Made by a program: the position numbers and the translations under genes | Origin: an uncultured Bacteroides sp. | Lineage (GTDB): Bacteria > Bacteroidota > Bacteroidia > Bacteroidales > Bacteroidaceae | DNA: 64,000 nt | Direction: 5' to 3' | Assembly (NCBI RefSeq): GCF_937912035.1 | Contig: NZ_CALDPF010000007.1 | Span: forward strand, 62,001 to 126,000 | Shown here: piece by piece, positions 1 through 9,829 of the stretch | Layout: the number at the start of each line of letters is the position of its first letter | Position numbering within the stretch: position 1 is the first letter of the stretch | Notes under the pieces: model-generated | What the model saw: the letters and a program-made list of their open reading frames with translations, nothing else | What the model was told of the DNA's origin: nothing | Databases searched by the model: none

Positions 1-117
1 ACTTACGTCTGCAATAAAATATCAAAGCGTTTAAGATATGCCTAATTCAGTATTCTATTTATTAAACTATCTATAAAAAGATATAGGTTATTCTGTTTAA
101 AATAACAAAATCTAATC
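1..117. other. Intergenic edge of window
   Basis: AT-rich DNA downstream of the minus-strand ABC-F gene. I see no coding frame, RNA gene or clear hairpin in it. Whatever lies further left is outside the window. Confidence 0.5.
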
Positions 118-1761
118 TCACTTTTTACTTTTTTCAAGCTCCTGAAGACTTTCCATCTTCTTAGTCTCAAGGAATTCGTATATACCGCAAAGATGTTCTT
201 TAACCTTCTTGTTGCCGAACTCATAAACCTTGGTAACGAGTCCGTCGAGGAAGTCACGGTCATGTGATACCACAATCAGAGTTCCGTCAAAATCCATGAG
301 AGCCTGCTTCAGTATATCCTTGGTTTTCATGTCAAGGTGGTTGGTAGGCTCATCGAGGATGAGCAGATTCACCGGTTCAAGCAGAAGTTTAATCATAGCC
401 AGACGGGTACGTTCACCACCGGACAAGACCTTGACTTTTTTCATTGACTCTTCTGGACCACCGAACATAAATGCACCAAGCAGGTCTCTGATTTTATTTC
501 TGATTTCGCCTTTAGCCACATCGTCTATAGTCTGAAACACCGTAAGATTTTCGTCAAGAAGCGAAGCCTGGTTCTGAGCGAAATAACCTATCTGAACATT
601 GTGACCTAATGTTAGGGTACCCTCGTGGTCTATCTCGTTCATTATACATTTCACGAGAGTTGACTTACCCTCACCGTTCTTACCTACGAAAGCCACTTTA
701 TCGCCACGTTCTATCGTCAGTGTGGCATTGCGGAACACCACATGGTCGCCATATGTCTTTCCTACTCCATCCATTATCACAGGATAGCTTCCACTGCGTG
801 GTGAAGGAGGGAATTTAAGCCTCAACGCCGAAGTATCTTCTTCGTCAACCTCTATCAGTTCAAGTTTCTCCAGCATCTTCACACGGCTCTGAACCTGAAG
901 TGTCTTACTGTATGTACCCTTAAAACGCTCGATGAAATCCTTAGTTTCCTGAATCATCTTCTGCTGCTCTTCGTACTGCTTCATCTGCTGTTCGCGACGT
1001 TCCTTACGGAGAACAAGATACTGGGAATAGTTCACCTTATAATCGTATATTCGTCCCATAGTCACTTCTATAGTACGTGTAGTGATATTGTCGACAAACT
1101 TACGGTCGTGGCTTATAACGATTACGGCCTTCGCACTGTTGATCAGAAACTCCTCAAGCCACTGTATAGACTCGATGTCAAGATGGTTTGTAGGCTCGTC
1201 GAGCAACAATACGTCCGGATTTTGAAGAAGAAGTTTTGCAAGCTCGATACGCATACGCCATCCACCGCTGAAATCGCTCGTAGGACGATTGAAATCTTCT
1301 CTCATAAACCCAAGACCGAGGAGAGCCTTTTCTACATCTTCTTCAAAATGAGTCATATCTATGGCATAGAACTTCTCGCTCATGGCAGCCACTTTCTCTA
1401 TGAGTGCCATATACGAATCGCTTTCATAGTCAGTTCTTGTAGCCAGTTCGTTGTTCATTGCCTCTATCTCTTTTTCCATCTCCTGAAGGTGAGCGAAAGC
1501 CTGAGATGCTTCTTCGAACACAGTTCTGCCATCTTCTGTCATGAGATGCTGTGGCAAATATGCTACAACACAATCTTTAGGTGTAGTGACTTTTCCACGT
1601 GTAGGCTGCCTTACTCCTGCCAAAATCTTTAACAAGGTTGACTTTCCTGCTCCGTTCTTTCCCATCAGGGCTATACGGTCTTTCTCATTGATCTGAAAAC
1701 TAATGTCACTAAACAAGGTGGTACCGCCAAATTCAACGGTCAATCCATCTACTGAAATCAT
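118..1761 (-). CDS. ABC-F family ATPase (translation factor type)
   Basis: 547 aa with two ABC ATPase domains in one chain and no membrane segment, the layout of ABC-F proteins, which act on the ribosome rather than as transporters. Domain 1 has Walker A GKNGAGKS (34-41), signature SGGW (165-168) and Walker B LLLDEPTNHLD (185-195). Domain 2 has GKNGEGKS (360-367), LSGGE (446-450), LLILDEPTNHLD (466-477) and SHDR (499-502). A charged helical linker at about 250-305 is the P-site tRNA interaction motif region. There is no long C-terminal coiled coil of the Uup kind, so it is closer to YheS/YbiT. Whether it is a housekeeping or an antibiotic-protection ABC-F cannot be decided by eye; nothing nearby suggests resistance. 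It is separated from the upstream carrier gene by a hairpin. Confidence 0.9.
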   Translation of the reverse strand: MISVDGLTVEFGGTTLFSDISFQINEKDRIALMGKNGAGKSTLLKILAGVRQPTRGKVTTPKDCVVAYLPQHLMTEDGRTVFEEASQAFAHLQEMEKEIEAMNNELATRTDYESDSYMALIEKVAAMSEKFYAIDMTHFEEDVEKALLGLGFMREDFNRPTSDFSGGWRMRIELAKLLLQNPDVLLLDEPTNHLDIESIQWLEEFLINSAKAVIVISHDRKFVDNITTRTIEVTMGRIYDYKVNYSQYLVLRKERREQQMKQYEEQQKMIQETKDFIERFKGTYSKTLQVQSRVKMLEKLELIEVDEEDTSALRLKFPPSPRSGSYPVIMDGVGKTYGDHVVFRNATLTIERGDKVAFVGKNGEGKSTLVKCIMNEIDHEGTLTLGHNVQIGYFAQNQASLLDENLTVFQTIDDVAKGEIRNKIRDLLGAFMFGGPEESMKKVKVLSGGERTRLAMIKLLLEPVNLLILDEPTNHLDMKTKDILKQALMDFDGTLIVVSHDRDFLDGLVTKVYEFGNKKVKEHLCGIYEFLETKKMESLQELEKSKK

Positions 1762-1826
1762 ATAATTAAAAGTTTTTAGTTTGTGAGTTTATAAGTTTTT
1801 GAGTTGAACTGCAATTACAAAATAAA

Positions 1827-1867
1827 TTGGCAAGCAGACGGGGATATTGTCCTTATCCACTTGCCAA
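1827..1867 (-). terminator. Probable intrinsic terminator after the AspT/YidE carrier gene
   Basis: TTGGCAAG (1827-1834) and CTTGCCAA (1860-1867) form an 8-bp stem around a 25-nt interior that has its own small GGATA/TATCC hairpin. On the minus strand it follows the carrier stop codon and is followed by a loose T-rich run. Confidence 0.5.
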
Positions 1868-1891
1868 CACACATTTCATATAAAATTAATA

Positions 1892-3574
1892 TTATGCCAT
1901 AAGCAATATAAGCAATTGAGCCGTAAGAATACGCAAGAACATACTCAACGGATATACTGTAGAATATCCTACGGCAGGAGCATCATTGCTTGACACCTGG
2001 TTTGCATAAGCCAATGCTGGTGGATCTGTATTACTACCTGCAATAAGTCCCATCAGTGTATAATAGTTGAGTTTATGTCTCCAACGTGCTACAATACCCA
2101 TGATAATAAGAGGTATTATAGTGATAAGGAAACCTATACCTACATAAAGAAGACCGTCTCCCTCTACTACTGTCTGTACGAAACTTCCACCTGCCTTAAT
2201 ACCTACACTGGCAAGGAACAAGGCCAAGCCAACTTCGCGAAGCATCAGATTGGCACTCATTGTAGTATAAGTAACAAGTTTTACTTTATGTCCGAAACGT
2301 CCTATAAGTATGGAAATGATAAGCGGACCACCGGCAAGACCTAACTTAATAGGTGTAGGTATTCCCGGAATTGCAAAAGGAAGGCTACCGAACAGAATAC
2401 CACAAAGAATACCTATAAATATAGTAACTATGTTAGGATGGTCAAGACGCTTCAACTGATTTCCCAGCAAACCGGCTACACGTTCCACAGCATCTTGCGG
2501 ACCAACAACCATCACACGGTCACCTACCTGAAGAGTCAACTGGCGTGATGCGAACAGGTCCATACCTGAACGGTTAACACGAGTGACGTTTACTCCATAC
2601 ATACTATTGAAATGCAATTCACCAAGTGTCTTACCGTTAATGTTGGACTGAGTGACAAGAATACGGCGTGACACCATCGGTTTGTCTGTTTTGCCTTGAG
2701 CTTCCCAATCAACATTCTGCACCTGAGGGCCAATGAATGTTATAATGGCCTCCGAATCATCTTCAGCACATACAATGAACATCTTGTCGTTAAGTTCCAA
2801 AACTGTATTTGCTGTAGGAATATATACGCAACCGTCGCTTTTCATTATTCGGGAACAAACGAAATCGCGCGCAAGGAAATTACGTACCTGTAAAACCGTC
2901 TTACCCTGCAAAGCTTCGTTATGAACCTCAAGATTGAGGAAGAAAGGTTTCAGATGAGGATTGGCTTCTTCACCACGCTTGATTTCCTCTTCCTCCTTGC
3001 TTAAATCTATCCTGCATATTATACGTATGAGAATCATTGACAAGATAATACCCATAACTCCCAACGGATAAGCACAAGCATATCCCATGGCTATCTGAGG
3101 TCCGTTATAGTTAATCTGTGTCAAAGCTTCGTTAGCGGCTCCAAGACCAGGAGTATTGGTTACGGCTCCACATAGAATACCTACCATCATAGGTATATCC
3201 ACCCTGCCCTGAAGTGCGAAATACAGTATCAAGGCTACAGCTATGTTCAGCGCCACTATGCCTACAGCAATCATATTCATGGCTACGCCGCCTTTCTTGA
3301 ATGAAGAGAAGAAAGAAGGTCCGACCTGAAGACCAATACAGAACACAAACAAAATTAATCCGAAGTCTTGAACAAAATTAAGAATTGATGTATTTCCGGT
3401 AAATCCGAAATGCCCTACCAAAATACCTACGAACAAGACAAATGTAACCCCCAGCGAAATGCCGAAGACTTTAATTTTTCCCAATAACACACCCGCTGCT
3501 ATAACAAAGGCATAAAGAGCAACTATATGGGCTATGGAATCGGGATTGAATAACAAATCACTTAACCAATTCAT
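1892..3574 (-). CDS. AspT/YidE/YbjL-family membrane transporter with two TrkA-C domains
   Basis: 560 aa. Two membrane halves (about 10-190 and 380-560) are joined by a soluble region carrying two RCK/TrkA-C-like domains (about 215-285 and 300-375), each with the usual L..GD..++VG pattern (VGDRVMVVGP at 350-359). Each membrane half has a polar re-entrant motif: AVTNTPGLGAANEAL around 137-151 and GSNTDPPALAYAN near the C terminus. This is the layout of the aspartate:alanine exchanger superfamily; the substrate of the YidE/YbjL-like branch is unknown. No aspartate decarboxylase gene lies nearby, so an Asp/Ala cycle is not supported. It sits alone behind its own promoter. Confidence 0.85.
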   Translation of the reverse strand: MNWLSDLLFNPDSIAHIVALYAFVIAAGVLLGKIKVFGISLGVTFVLFVGILVGHFGFTGNTSILNFVQDFGLILFVFCIGLQVGPSFFSSFKKGGVAMNMIAVGIVALNIAVALILYFALQGRVDIPMMVGILCGAVTNTPGLGAANEALTQINYNGPQIAMGYACAYPLGVMGIILSMILIRIICRIDLSKEEEEIKRGEEANPHLKPFFLNLEVHNEALQGKTVLQVRNFLARDFVCSRIMKSDGCVYIPTANTVLELNDKMFIVCAEDDSEAIITFIGPQVQNVDWEAQGKTDKPMVSRRILVTQSNINGKTLGELHFNSMYGVNVTRVNRSGMDLFASRQLTLQVGDRVMVVGPQDAVERVAGLLGNQLKRLDHPNIVTIFIGILCGILFGSLPFAIPGIPTPIKLGLAGGPLIISILIGRFGHKVKLVTYTTMSANLMLREVGLALFLASVGIKAGGSFVQTVVEGDGLLYVGIGFLITIIPLIIMGIVARWRHKLNYYTLMGLIAGSNTDPPALAYANQVSSNDAPAVGYSTVYPLSMFLRILTAQLLILLMA

Positions 3575-3606
3575 AGTTTATAAAATAACACATAAATAAT
3601 TTCCAG

Positions 3607-3638
3607 CAAAAGTAGTTAAAAAACAATAAGGTATCAAA
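3607..3638 (-). promoter_or_regulatory. Bacteroidetes promoter for the AspT/YidE carrier
   Basis: On the minus strand TTTG (3638-3635), 20 nt, then TACTTTTG (3614-3607). This fits the Bacteroides -33/-7 consensus. The predicted transcript starts about 27 nt before the ATG. Confidence 0.6.
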
Positions 3639-3763
3639 TTAAACAGATTAAAAGTAACAAATCCTAAACTTTTTTTGCCATATAGAGTTTACAATAGTCT
3701 AAAAATATCTTCTGCATTATAAAATAAATGTTTATACATCGTGCATTTCCCGAGAGAAAATGG

Positions 3764-3791
3764 TTGAGATTGGAAGAAATTTGTATCTTTG
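3764..3791 (+). promoter_or_regulatory. Probable promoter for mutA-mutB
   Basis: A perfect -7 element TATCTTTG at 3784-3791 is preceded by TTG at 3764-3766, a slightly short spacing of 17 nt. It leaves a leader of about 63 nt before the mutA ATG. I saw no B12 box or long structured leader, so a cobalamin riboswitch is not supported despite the B12-dependent product. Confidence 0.45.
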
Positions 3792-3860
3792 CCTGAAATG
3801 GTACTAAAATAATCAAGTACAAATTTAAAATATAACCTATTTATATAAACCTAATCAACT

Positions 3861-5771
3861 ATGGCAGATAGTAAAGAAAAACTCTTTTCCGATTTCCCTT
3901 CCGTAAGCACACAGGAATGGTTGGATAAGATTACAGTTGACCTTAAAGGCGCTGATTTTGAAAAGAAGTTGGTATGGAAAACCAACGAAGGATTTAAAGT
4001 AAAACCTTTTTACCGCAAAGAAGATCTTGAAGGACTGAAAACAACAGAAGGACTTCCCGGAGAATTCCCATACGTAAGAGGAATAAAAAAAGACGACAAT
4101 ACTTGGTTCATACGTCAGGACATAAAAGTCAATGATCCGGCCGAAGCAAATACCAAGGCTCTGGAATTGCTAAACAAAGGCGTTGATTCACTTGGATTTA
4201 AAGTAAAGGCTTCTGATTTAAGTACCGAATATATAGCCACACTGCTGAAAGACATCTGTTGTGACTGTGTAGAACTGAACTTCTCTACATGTCAGGGACA
4301 TACAGTAGAACTTGCAGAATTACTTGTAGCTTATTTCAAGGAAAAAGGATACGATCCTAAGAGTTTGCAGGGTTCGGTCAACTTCGACCCTATCAGCAAG
4401 ATGTTAGGCAAAGGCAAAGACAAGAGCATGCTTATCGCAAAAGCTAAAAAACTTATTGAGACGTTAGCAGAATTCCCTAAATTCCGTTGCATTACCGTAA
4501 ACTGTGTTGACCTTAATAATTCCGGTGCATATATTTATCAGGAATTGGGATATGCACTATCTTGGGGTAATGAATATCTGAATCAGATGGTAGAGGCAGG
4601 TGTTCCTGCCGCTCTAGCCGCAAAGAAAATAAAATTCAACTTCGGTATCAGCTCAAACTATTTCATGGAAATCGCCAAATTCCGTGCAGCTCGTATGCTT
4701 TGGGCTAACATCGTTAAAGAATATAATCCTCAATGTCCTCGTAAAGACTGTTCTAACACTGGTGCAGACGGTACTTGCTACTGCGCTTGCAAGATGGTTG
4801 CACATGCTGAAACATCTAAATTCAATCTTACACTTTTCGATGCTCATGTAAATCTGCTCCGTACTCAGACTGAAGCCATGAGTGCCGCTCTGGCAGGTGT
4901 AAACTCTATCACTGTTACTCCTTTCGACAGTGTTTACGAAACTCCTAACGAATTCTCTGAACGTCTGGCACGCAACCAACAGTTATTGCTCAAGGAAGAA
5001 TCTCACCTCAACCGTATAGTTGACCCGGCAGCCGGCTCATATTATATAGAGAACCTGACAGCTTCTATTGCCCAGCAGGCATGGAACCTGTTCCTGGCTA
5101 CTGAAGACGAAGGTGGTTTCCTTGCAGCTGTAAAGGCTAACAAAGTACAGGAAACTGTAAATGCCAGCAACAAGGCTCGTCATGAGGCTGTTTCTAAACG
5201 TAAGGAGATACTCCTCGGTACAAACCAGTATCCTAACTTCTCTGAAATGGCAGGCGAAAAGACTCCAGAAGAATGCAAGTGCAACTGCGGATGCAGCCAC
5301 GGAACAGAAGAAGCTGCTCCTTATATGGCTCTTGACAAGTCACGTGCAGCAAGCGAATTCGAAGCTCTCCGTCTGCAGACAGAACATTCAGGCAAGCGTC
5401 CTAAAGCATTCATGCTCACTATCGGTAACCTTGCTATGCGTCAAGCCCGCGCACAGTTCTCTTGCAACTTCCTTGCATGTGCCGGATATGAGGTTATCGA
5501 TAACCTCGGATTTGCTACAGTAGAAGAAGGTGTAGAAGCTGCAATGAAGGCTAATGCAGATATCGTAGTGATGTGTTCAAGCGATGATGAATATGCAGAA
5601 TACGCAATCCCTGCATTCAAGGCACTGAACGGACGTGCAATGTATATCGTAGCAGGTGCTCCGGCATGCATGGACGACCTGAAAGCAGCAGGTATAGAGA
5701 ACTTCATCCACGTTCGCTGCAACGTATTGGAAACTTTAAAAGAGTATAACGAAAAGTTAGGAATTAAATAA
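3861..5771 (+). CDS. mutA: Methylmalonyl-CoA mutase, small (beta) subunit
   Basis: 636 aa. It is homologous to MutB along its length (TIM-barrel region with FMEIAKFRAARMLWANIVKE, then a C-terminal B12-binding-like fold) but lacks the DxHxxG cobalamin-ligand motif, as expected for the non-catalytic small subunit. With MutB it interconverts succinyl-CoA and (R)-methylmalonyl-CoA, the step leading to propionate in Bacteroides. The stop is 2 nt before the mutB ATG, so the two are co-transcribed and probably translationally coupled. Two cysteine clusters are unusual: C292, C297, C306, C308, C310 in a loop of the barrel, and C472, C474, C476, C478 with H480 in the linker before the B12-like domain. 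Their spacing suggests metal or Fe-S binding, or simply flexible Cys-rich linkers. Confidence 0.93.
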   Translation: MADSKEKLFSDFPSVSTQEWLDKITVDLKGADFEKKLVWKTNEGFKVKPFYRKEDLEGLKTTEGLPGEFPYVRGIKKDDNTWFIRQDIKVNDPAEANTKALELLNKGVDSLGFKVKASDLSTEYIATLLKDICCDCVELNFSTCQGHTVELAELLVAYFKEKGYDPKSLQGSVNFDPISKMLGKGKDKSMLIAKAKKLIETLAEFPKFRCITVNCVDLNNSGAYIYQELGYALSWGNEYLNQMVEAGVPAALAAKKIKFNFGISSNYFMEIAKFRAARMLWANIVKEYNPQCPRKDCSNTGADGTCYCACKMVAHAETSKFNLTLFDAHVNLLRTQTEAMSAALAGVNSITVTPFDSVYETPNEFSERLARNQQLLLKEESHLNRIVDPAAGSYYIENLTASIAQQAWNLFLATEDEGGFLAAVKANKVQETVNASNKARHEAVSKRKEILLGTNQYPNFSEMAGEKTPEECKCNCGCSHGTEEAAPYMALDKSRAASEFEALRLQTEHSGKRPKAFMLTIGNLAMRQARAQFSCNFLACAGYEVIDNLGFATVEEGVEAAMKANADIVVMCSSDDEYAEYAIPAFKALNGRAMYIVAGAPACMDDLKAAGIENFIHVRCNVLETLKEYNEKLGIK

Positions 5772-5773
5772 CT

Positions 5774-7924
5774 ATGAAACCGAATTTCAAAAACATCGAT
5801 ATATATGCCGGATTCCAGCCTAAGAACGGTATGGAATGGCAGAAAGCCAATGGCATCGAAGCCAATTGGAGAACACCGGAACAGATTCAGGTAAAACCGG
5901 TCTATACAAAAGAAGACCTTGAAGGAATGGAACACCTTGACTACGTGGCAGGTATTCCTCCTTATCTTCGCGGCCCTTACTCAATGATGTACACTTTCCG
6001 TCCTTGGACTATCCGCCAGTATGCAGGATTCTCTACAGCCGAAGAATCAAACGCATTCTATCGCCGTAACCTTGCATCAGGACAGAAAGGTCTTTCAGTA
6101 GCATTCGACCTTCCTACTCACCGCGGTTATGACCCTGATCATCCACGTGTAGTGGGCGACGTAGGTAAAGCCGGAGTATCAATCTGCTCGCTAGAAAACA
6201 TGAAGGTTCTGTTCGACGGTATTCCATTGAACAAGATGTCCGTATCAATGACCATGAACGGTGCGGTACTTCCAGTTATGGCATTCTATATCAATGCCGG
6301 ACTTGAACAGGGTGCGAAACTTGAAGAAATGGCAGGTACAATCCAGAACGATATCCTTAAGGAGTTCATGGTGCGTAACACATATATCTACCCACCAGCA
6401 TTCTCAATGAAGATTATCTCTGACATCTTCGAATATACTTCACAGAAGATGCCTAAGTTCAACTCAATCTCTATCTCAGGTTACCACATGCAGGAAGCAG
6501 GTGCTACAGCAGACATCGAGTTGGCTTACACTCTTGCCGACGGTCTTGAATATCTCCGTGCCGGTGTAGCAGCAGGTATCGACATTGATGCCTTCGCTCC
6601 TCGCCTCTCGTTCTTCTGGGCTATAGGTATGAACCATTTCATGGAAATTGCGAAGATGCGTGCCGCACGTATGCTTTGGGCTAAGATTGTAAAACAGTTC
6701 AATCCTAAGAACCCTAAGTCATTGGCATTGCGTACTCACTCACAGACTTCAGGATGGTCGCTCACAGAACAGGATCCGTTCAACAACGTAGGCCGTACTT
6801 GTATCGAAGCTATGGCTGCCGCACTTGGTCACACTCAGTCACTACATACAAACGCGCTTGACGAAGCCATCGCACTTCCTACAGACTTCTCTGCACGTAT
6901 CGCACGTAACACTCAGATTTATATCCAAGAAGAAACTCAGATATGCAAGAACGTTGACCCATGGGGCGGTTCTTACTATGTTGAGGCTCTTACAAACGAA
7001 CTTGCTCACAAGGCTTGGGAACACATTCAGGAAATCGAACGTCTGGGCGGTATGGCCAAGGCTATCGAAACAGGTATTCCTAAGATGCGTATCGAAGAAG
7101 CTGCAGCCCGCACTCAGGCACGTATCGACTCTGGCGAACAGACTATCGTTGGTACAAACAAATACCGTCTTGAAAAAGAAGACCCAATTGATATCCTTGA
7201 AGTGGACAACACAGCCGTTCGTCAGGAACAGATTGAAAACCTCCGCCGCTTGAAGGAAGGCCGTAACCAGGCTGAAGTTGACAAGGCTCTTGCAGCAATC
7301 ACAGAATGTGTGAAGACCGGTAAGGGCAACTTGCTTGAACTTGCAGTTGAAGCTGCACGAGTTCGCGCTACATTGGGAGAAATCTCAGATGCTTGCGAAG
7401 TGGTAGTAGGACGTTATAAAGCAATAATCAGAACAATATCAGGCGTGTATTCATCAGAAAGTAAGAAAGATGCAGATTTCGCAAGAGCTTGCGAACTGAC
7501 AGAAGAATTTGCGAAGAAAGAAGGTCGCCGCCCACGTGTAATGATTGCCAAAATGGGTCAGGACGGACACGACCGTGGTGCAAAAGTTGTAGCAACAGGT
7601 TTCGCTGACTGCGGTTTCGACGTTGATATGGGACCATTGTTCCAGACTCCGGAAGAAGCAGCACGCGATGCAGTGGAAAACGACGTTCATGCAGTAGGTG
7701 TTTCTTCACTTGCGGCAGGTCATAAGACTCTTATCCCACAGATTATCGCAGAGCTGAAGAAACTCGGCCGTGAAGATATCCTTGTATTCGCAGGAGGTGT
7801 AATACCTGCACAGGATTATGACTTCCTCTATAAGGCAGGCGTTATGGCTATCTTCGGTCCTGGTACATCAGTAGCAAAATCTGCTTGCCAGGTTATGGAG
7901 CTGTTGATGGAAACTGAAGAGTAA
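5774..7924 (+). CDS. mutB: Methylmalonyl-CoA mutase, large (alpha, catalytic) subunit
   Basis: 716 aa, normal length. The N-terminal TIM barrel binds the CoA ester (RPWTIRQYAGFSTAEESN and LSVAFDLPTHRGYDPDHPR are family hallmarks). The C-terminal Rossmann-like domain carries GQDGHDRGA with the cobalamin ligand motif D597-x-H599-x-x-G602, so it should be the adenosylcobalamin-binding catalytic subunit. It acts in the cytoplasm with MutA. Codon use is strongly biased (cgt, ggt, aac), like other well-expressed genes here. A GC-rich hairpin follows. Genes for epimerase, decarboxylase and the MeaB chaperone are not in the window. Confidence 0.96.
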   Translation: MKPNFKNIDIYAGFQPKNGMEWQKANGIEANWRTPEQIQVKPVYTKEDLEGMEHLDYVAGIPPYLRGPYSMMYTFRPWTIRQYAGFSTAEESNAFYRRNLASGQKGLSVAFDLPTHRGYDPDHPRVVGDVGKAGVSICSLENMKVLFDGIPLNKMSVSMTMNGAVLPVMAFYINAGLEQGAKLEEMAGTIQNDILKEFMVRNTYIYPPAFSMKIISDIFEYTSQKMPKFNSISISGYHMQEAGATADIELAYTLADGLEYLRAGVAAGIDIDAFAPRLSFFWAIGMNHFMEIAKMRAARMLWAKIVKQFNPKNPKSLALRTHSQTSGWSLTEQDPFNNVGRTCIEAMAAALGHTQSLHTNALDEAIALPTDFSARIARNTQIYIQEETQICKNVDPWGGSYYVEALTNELAHKAWEHIQEIERLGGMAKAIETGIPKMRIEEAAARTQARIDSGEQTIVGTNKYRLEKEDPIDILEVDNTAVRQEQIENLRRLKEGRNQAEVDKALAAITECVKTGKGNLLELAVEAARVRATLGEISDACEVVVGRYKAIIRTISGVYSSESKKDADFARACELTEEFAKKEGRRPRVMIAKMGQDGHDRGAKVVATGFADCGFDVDMGPLFQTPEEAARDAVENDVHAVGVSSLAAGHKTLIPQIIAELKKLGREDILVFAGGVIPAQDYDFLYKAGVMAIFGPGTSVAKSACQVMELLMETEE

Positions 7925-7948
7925 TATTCTATAAGTCAGAAATAAATT

Positions 7949-8014
7949 ATCCGGCCTTTATATGCTGCTTAAATGGTAATTAAATACTATTTAAACAGTG
8001 TTTAAAGGCCGGAT
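7949..8014 (+). terminator. Long hairpin terminator after mutB
   Basis: Perfect 12-bp arms ATCCGGCCTTTA (7949-7960) and TAAAGGCCGGAT (8003-8014) are followed by TTTTATT. The 42-nt interior is AT-rich and contains AACAGTGTTTAAA running into the right arm. The same 13-mer is on the minus strand of the hairpin at 22780-22844. It separates mutB from the convergent ATPase gene. Confidence 0.65.
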
Positions 8015-8132
8015 TTTTATTACTTTATCAAATACTAATTTAATATACTAATCTATCGGCAAATTTAGATAATAAAATTCATGGAAAAGATACATTTCTT
8101 GCCGGTATCGGCAATATTTCAATCAAATAAAG

Positions 8133-9684
8133 TCAGACTATTATCCACCTGTCTATAGTTCTTGTCTCGGAACTGAAATTCACCCCAACCTTGACAACTT
8201 TTCTTCCGTCCGCAGCAAATGCTGAGGCATAGCCTTTCGCATTTACCTGAGCCATGGCTTCCTCGGCTGTTCCATTAAGCTTGAATTCCATGACATAGAT
8301 ATAATCAGAGGTTTTCAGCACGAGGTCAACACGTCCGCGTGAAGTATGATATTCTACTTCTGCATGGAAACCCATGAGCTTGAACACTATGTAGAGAATG
8401 TTCTGATAGTGCACTTCACGGTCTCGTGGAGCAAGTTCGTATGGTATATCATCGAAAAAAGTCTGCAGACGACTTAGGAAAGAATCCACATCACCTTTGC
8501 GGACTTCCTCTACAAAACGCTGGATTTCGTACGGAGATTTTGTTACGCTGACAGAGGCATAATTGGGAAGAAGGAAACGGAAAAAGCCCTGCTCAACCTC
8601 GCGGTTAGGGAAACCGAGAGTGTAGTTCTCGAACTCTTCATTATATCCCTTTATTGTAAGATAGCCACTCTGATAGATTACAGGAACCGGGTCAGTAGAT
8701 GCCGCATCTATGGAATCAAGAACAGGACCGCTGGTCACTATGTCTTCTATCTCCTCTACATTGTAGTTATGCTGCTTCATCAATTCCACAAGGTATGTAG
8801 GCGTACCCGTAGCAAACCAGTAATTATCTATCTGCATATTGGCAAAGGTATTGAGGATACTGAAAGGATTATACATTCCTGGTGATTTAAAACTGAAATG
8901 ATAGCCGTCATAATTCAGTTTCAGACGTGCGCAGGTTTCCTCATAACCTGTTCCAAGTTTCTCGGCCAAAGTGTGAATATCATCGTCGAAATATCTGTGC
9001 AATTCCTCTTCGGTTATTCCGCATATTTCGGAGAAACGGTTTATCATTGAGATATCCATCAGATTGTTCAAATCACTGAACACACTTACTTTTCCGAATT
9101 TTGTAACTCCTGTGAGCATGGCAAACTGTATGTATCCGTCGCATGACTTTAAGGCTCCATAAAAGGCTTTCAAAGTATTACGATACTCAGTCTGAAGTTC
9201 AGGATTGCCTATTGCCTGAAGCATAGGCTTGTCGTATTCATCTATGAGAATAACAGTGTTATGTCCGCTCTTTTCGGCTGCTCTGCGGATTACTCCCTGA
9301 AATCGTAAAGACAAGCTGGTTTCACTTTCCCTGCTACCATAAATATCTTCCCATCTGCACAAAGCGTCATTAAGAATACCTTCAAGCTTTTCTATACTGT
9401 CATATTTTTGCGTATTAAGGTCAAGATGCAGCACAGGATACTCTATCCACTTCTTTTCCAGTTTTCTCCATCTCCAGCCCGGCAAAAAGTTCACGCTTAC
9501 CGGAGAAATACGCTTCGAGAGTAGATATAAGAAGACTCTTTCCGAAACGGCGGGGACGGCTGAGGAAATAATATTGACCTGTAGCCACCAACTGATATAT
9601 CAATACTGTTTTGTCAACATAAATATAACCCTGTTCCCTGATTTTTTCAAAACTCTGTATGCCTATAGGATAAAGTTTGCTCAT
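8133..9684 (-). pseudogene. AAA-ATPase / PD-(D/E)XK nuclease family gene, frameshifted
   Basis: Two overlapping minus-strand frames together spell one protein of about 517 aa. The first (9684-9421) begins MSKLYPIGIQSFEKIR and holds Walker A in RPRRFGKSLL; the second (to 8133) continues with YPVLHLDLN, the Walker B region VILIDEYDKPML, and a C-terminal nuclease-like core (GRVDLVLK...YVMEFKLNG). Deleting one A from the AAAA run (plus-strand T9462-9465) restores a continuous frame through GLEMEKLEKKWIEYPVLH. This is the AAA-ATPase-like plus PD-(D/E)XK family, very abundant in gut Bacteroidales and of unknown role. The upstream promoter is intact, so the lesion is recent or a sequencing error; a short A4 run is not a convincing programmed frameshift site. 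Confidence 0.85.
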
Positions 9685-9712
9685 AACTCACTGTTTTTTA
9701 ATCATATCAATA

Positions 9713-9743
9713 CAAAGATATTACAAACAATATAAAGAGCAAA
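9713..9743 (-). promoter_or_regulatory. Promoter of the frameshifted ATPase gene
   Basis: On the minus strand TTTG (9743-9740), 19 nt, TATCTTTG (9720-9713): an exact match to the Bacteroidetes consensus. Predicted start of transcription is about 23 nt before the ATG at 9684. Confidence 0.65.
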
Positions 9744-9829
9744 ATAAAGACACAGTTTTCAAACTCTCTTCAGGATCAAATCCTGCTTTGTATAAAAAAA
9801 AATACAAGAAAAAACAGTGCCAACCTATA

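Noticed and set aside
3575..3860. Possible cobalamin riboswitch upstream of B12-dependent mutA
   Set aside because: No B12 box or long structured leader; the promoter leaves only about 63 nt before the ATG.
9455..9470. Programmed frameshift in the ATPase gene
   Set aside because: The run is only AAAA, with no slippery heptamer or downstream pseudoknot; mutation or read error is simpler.
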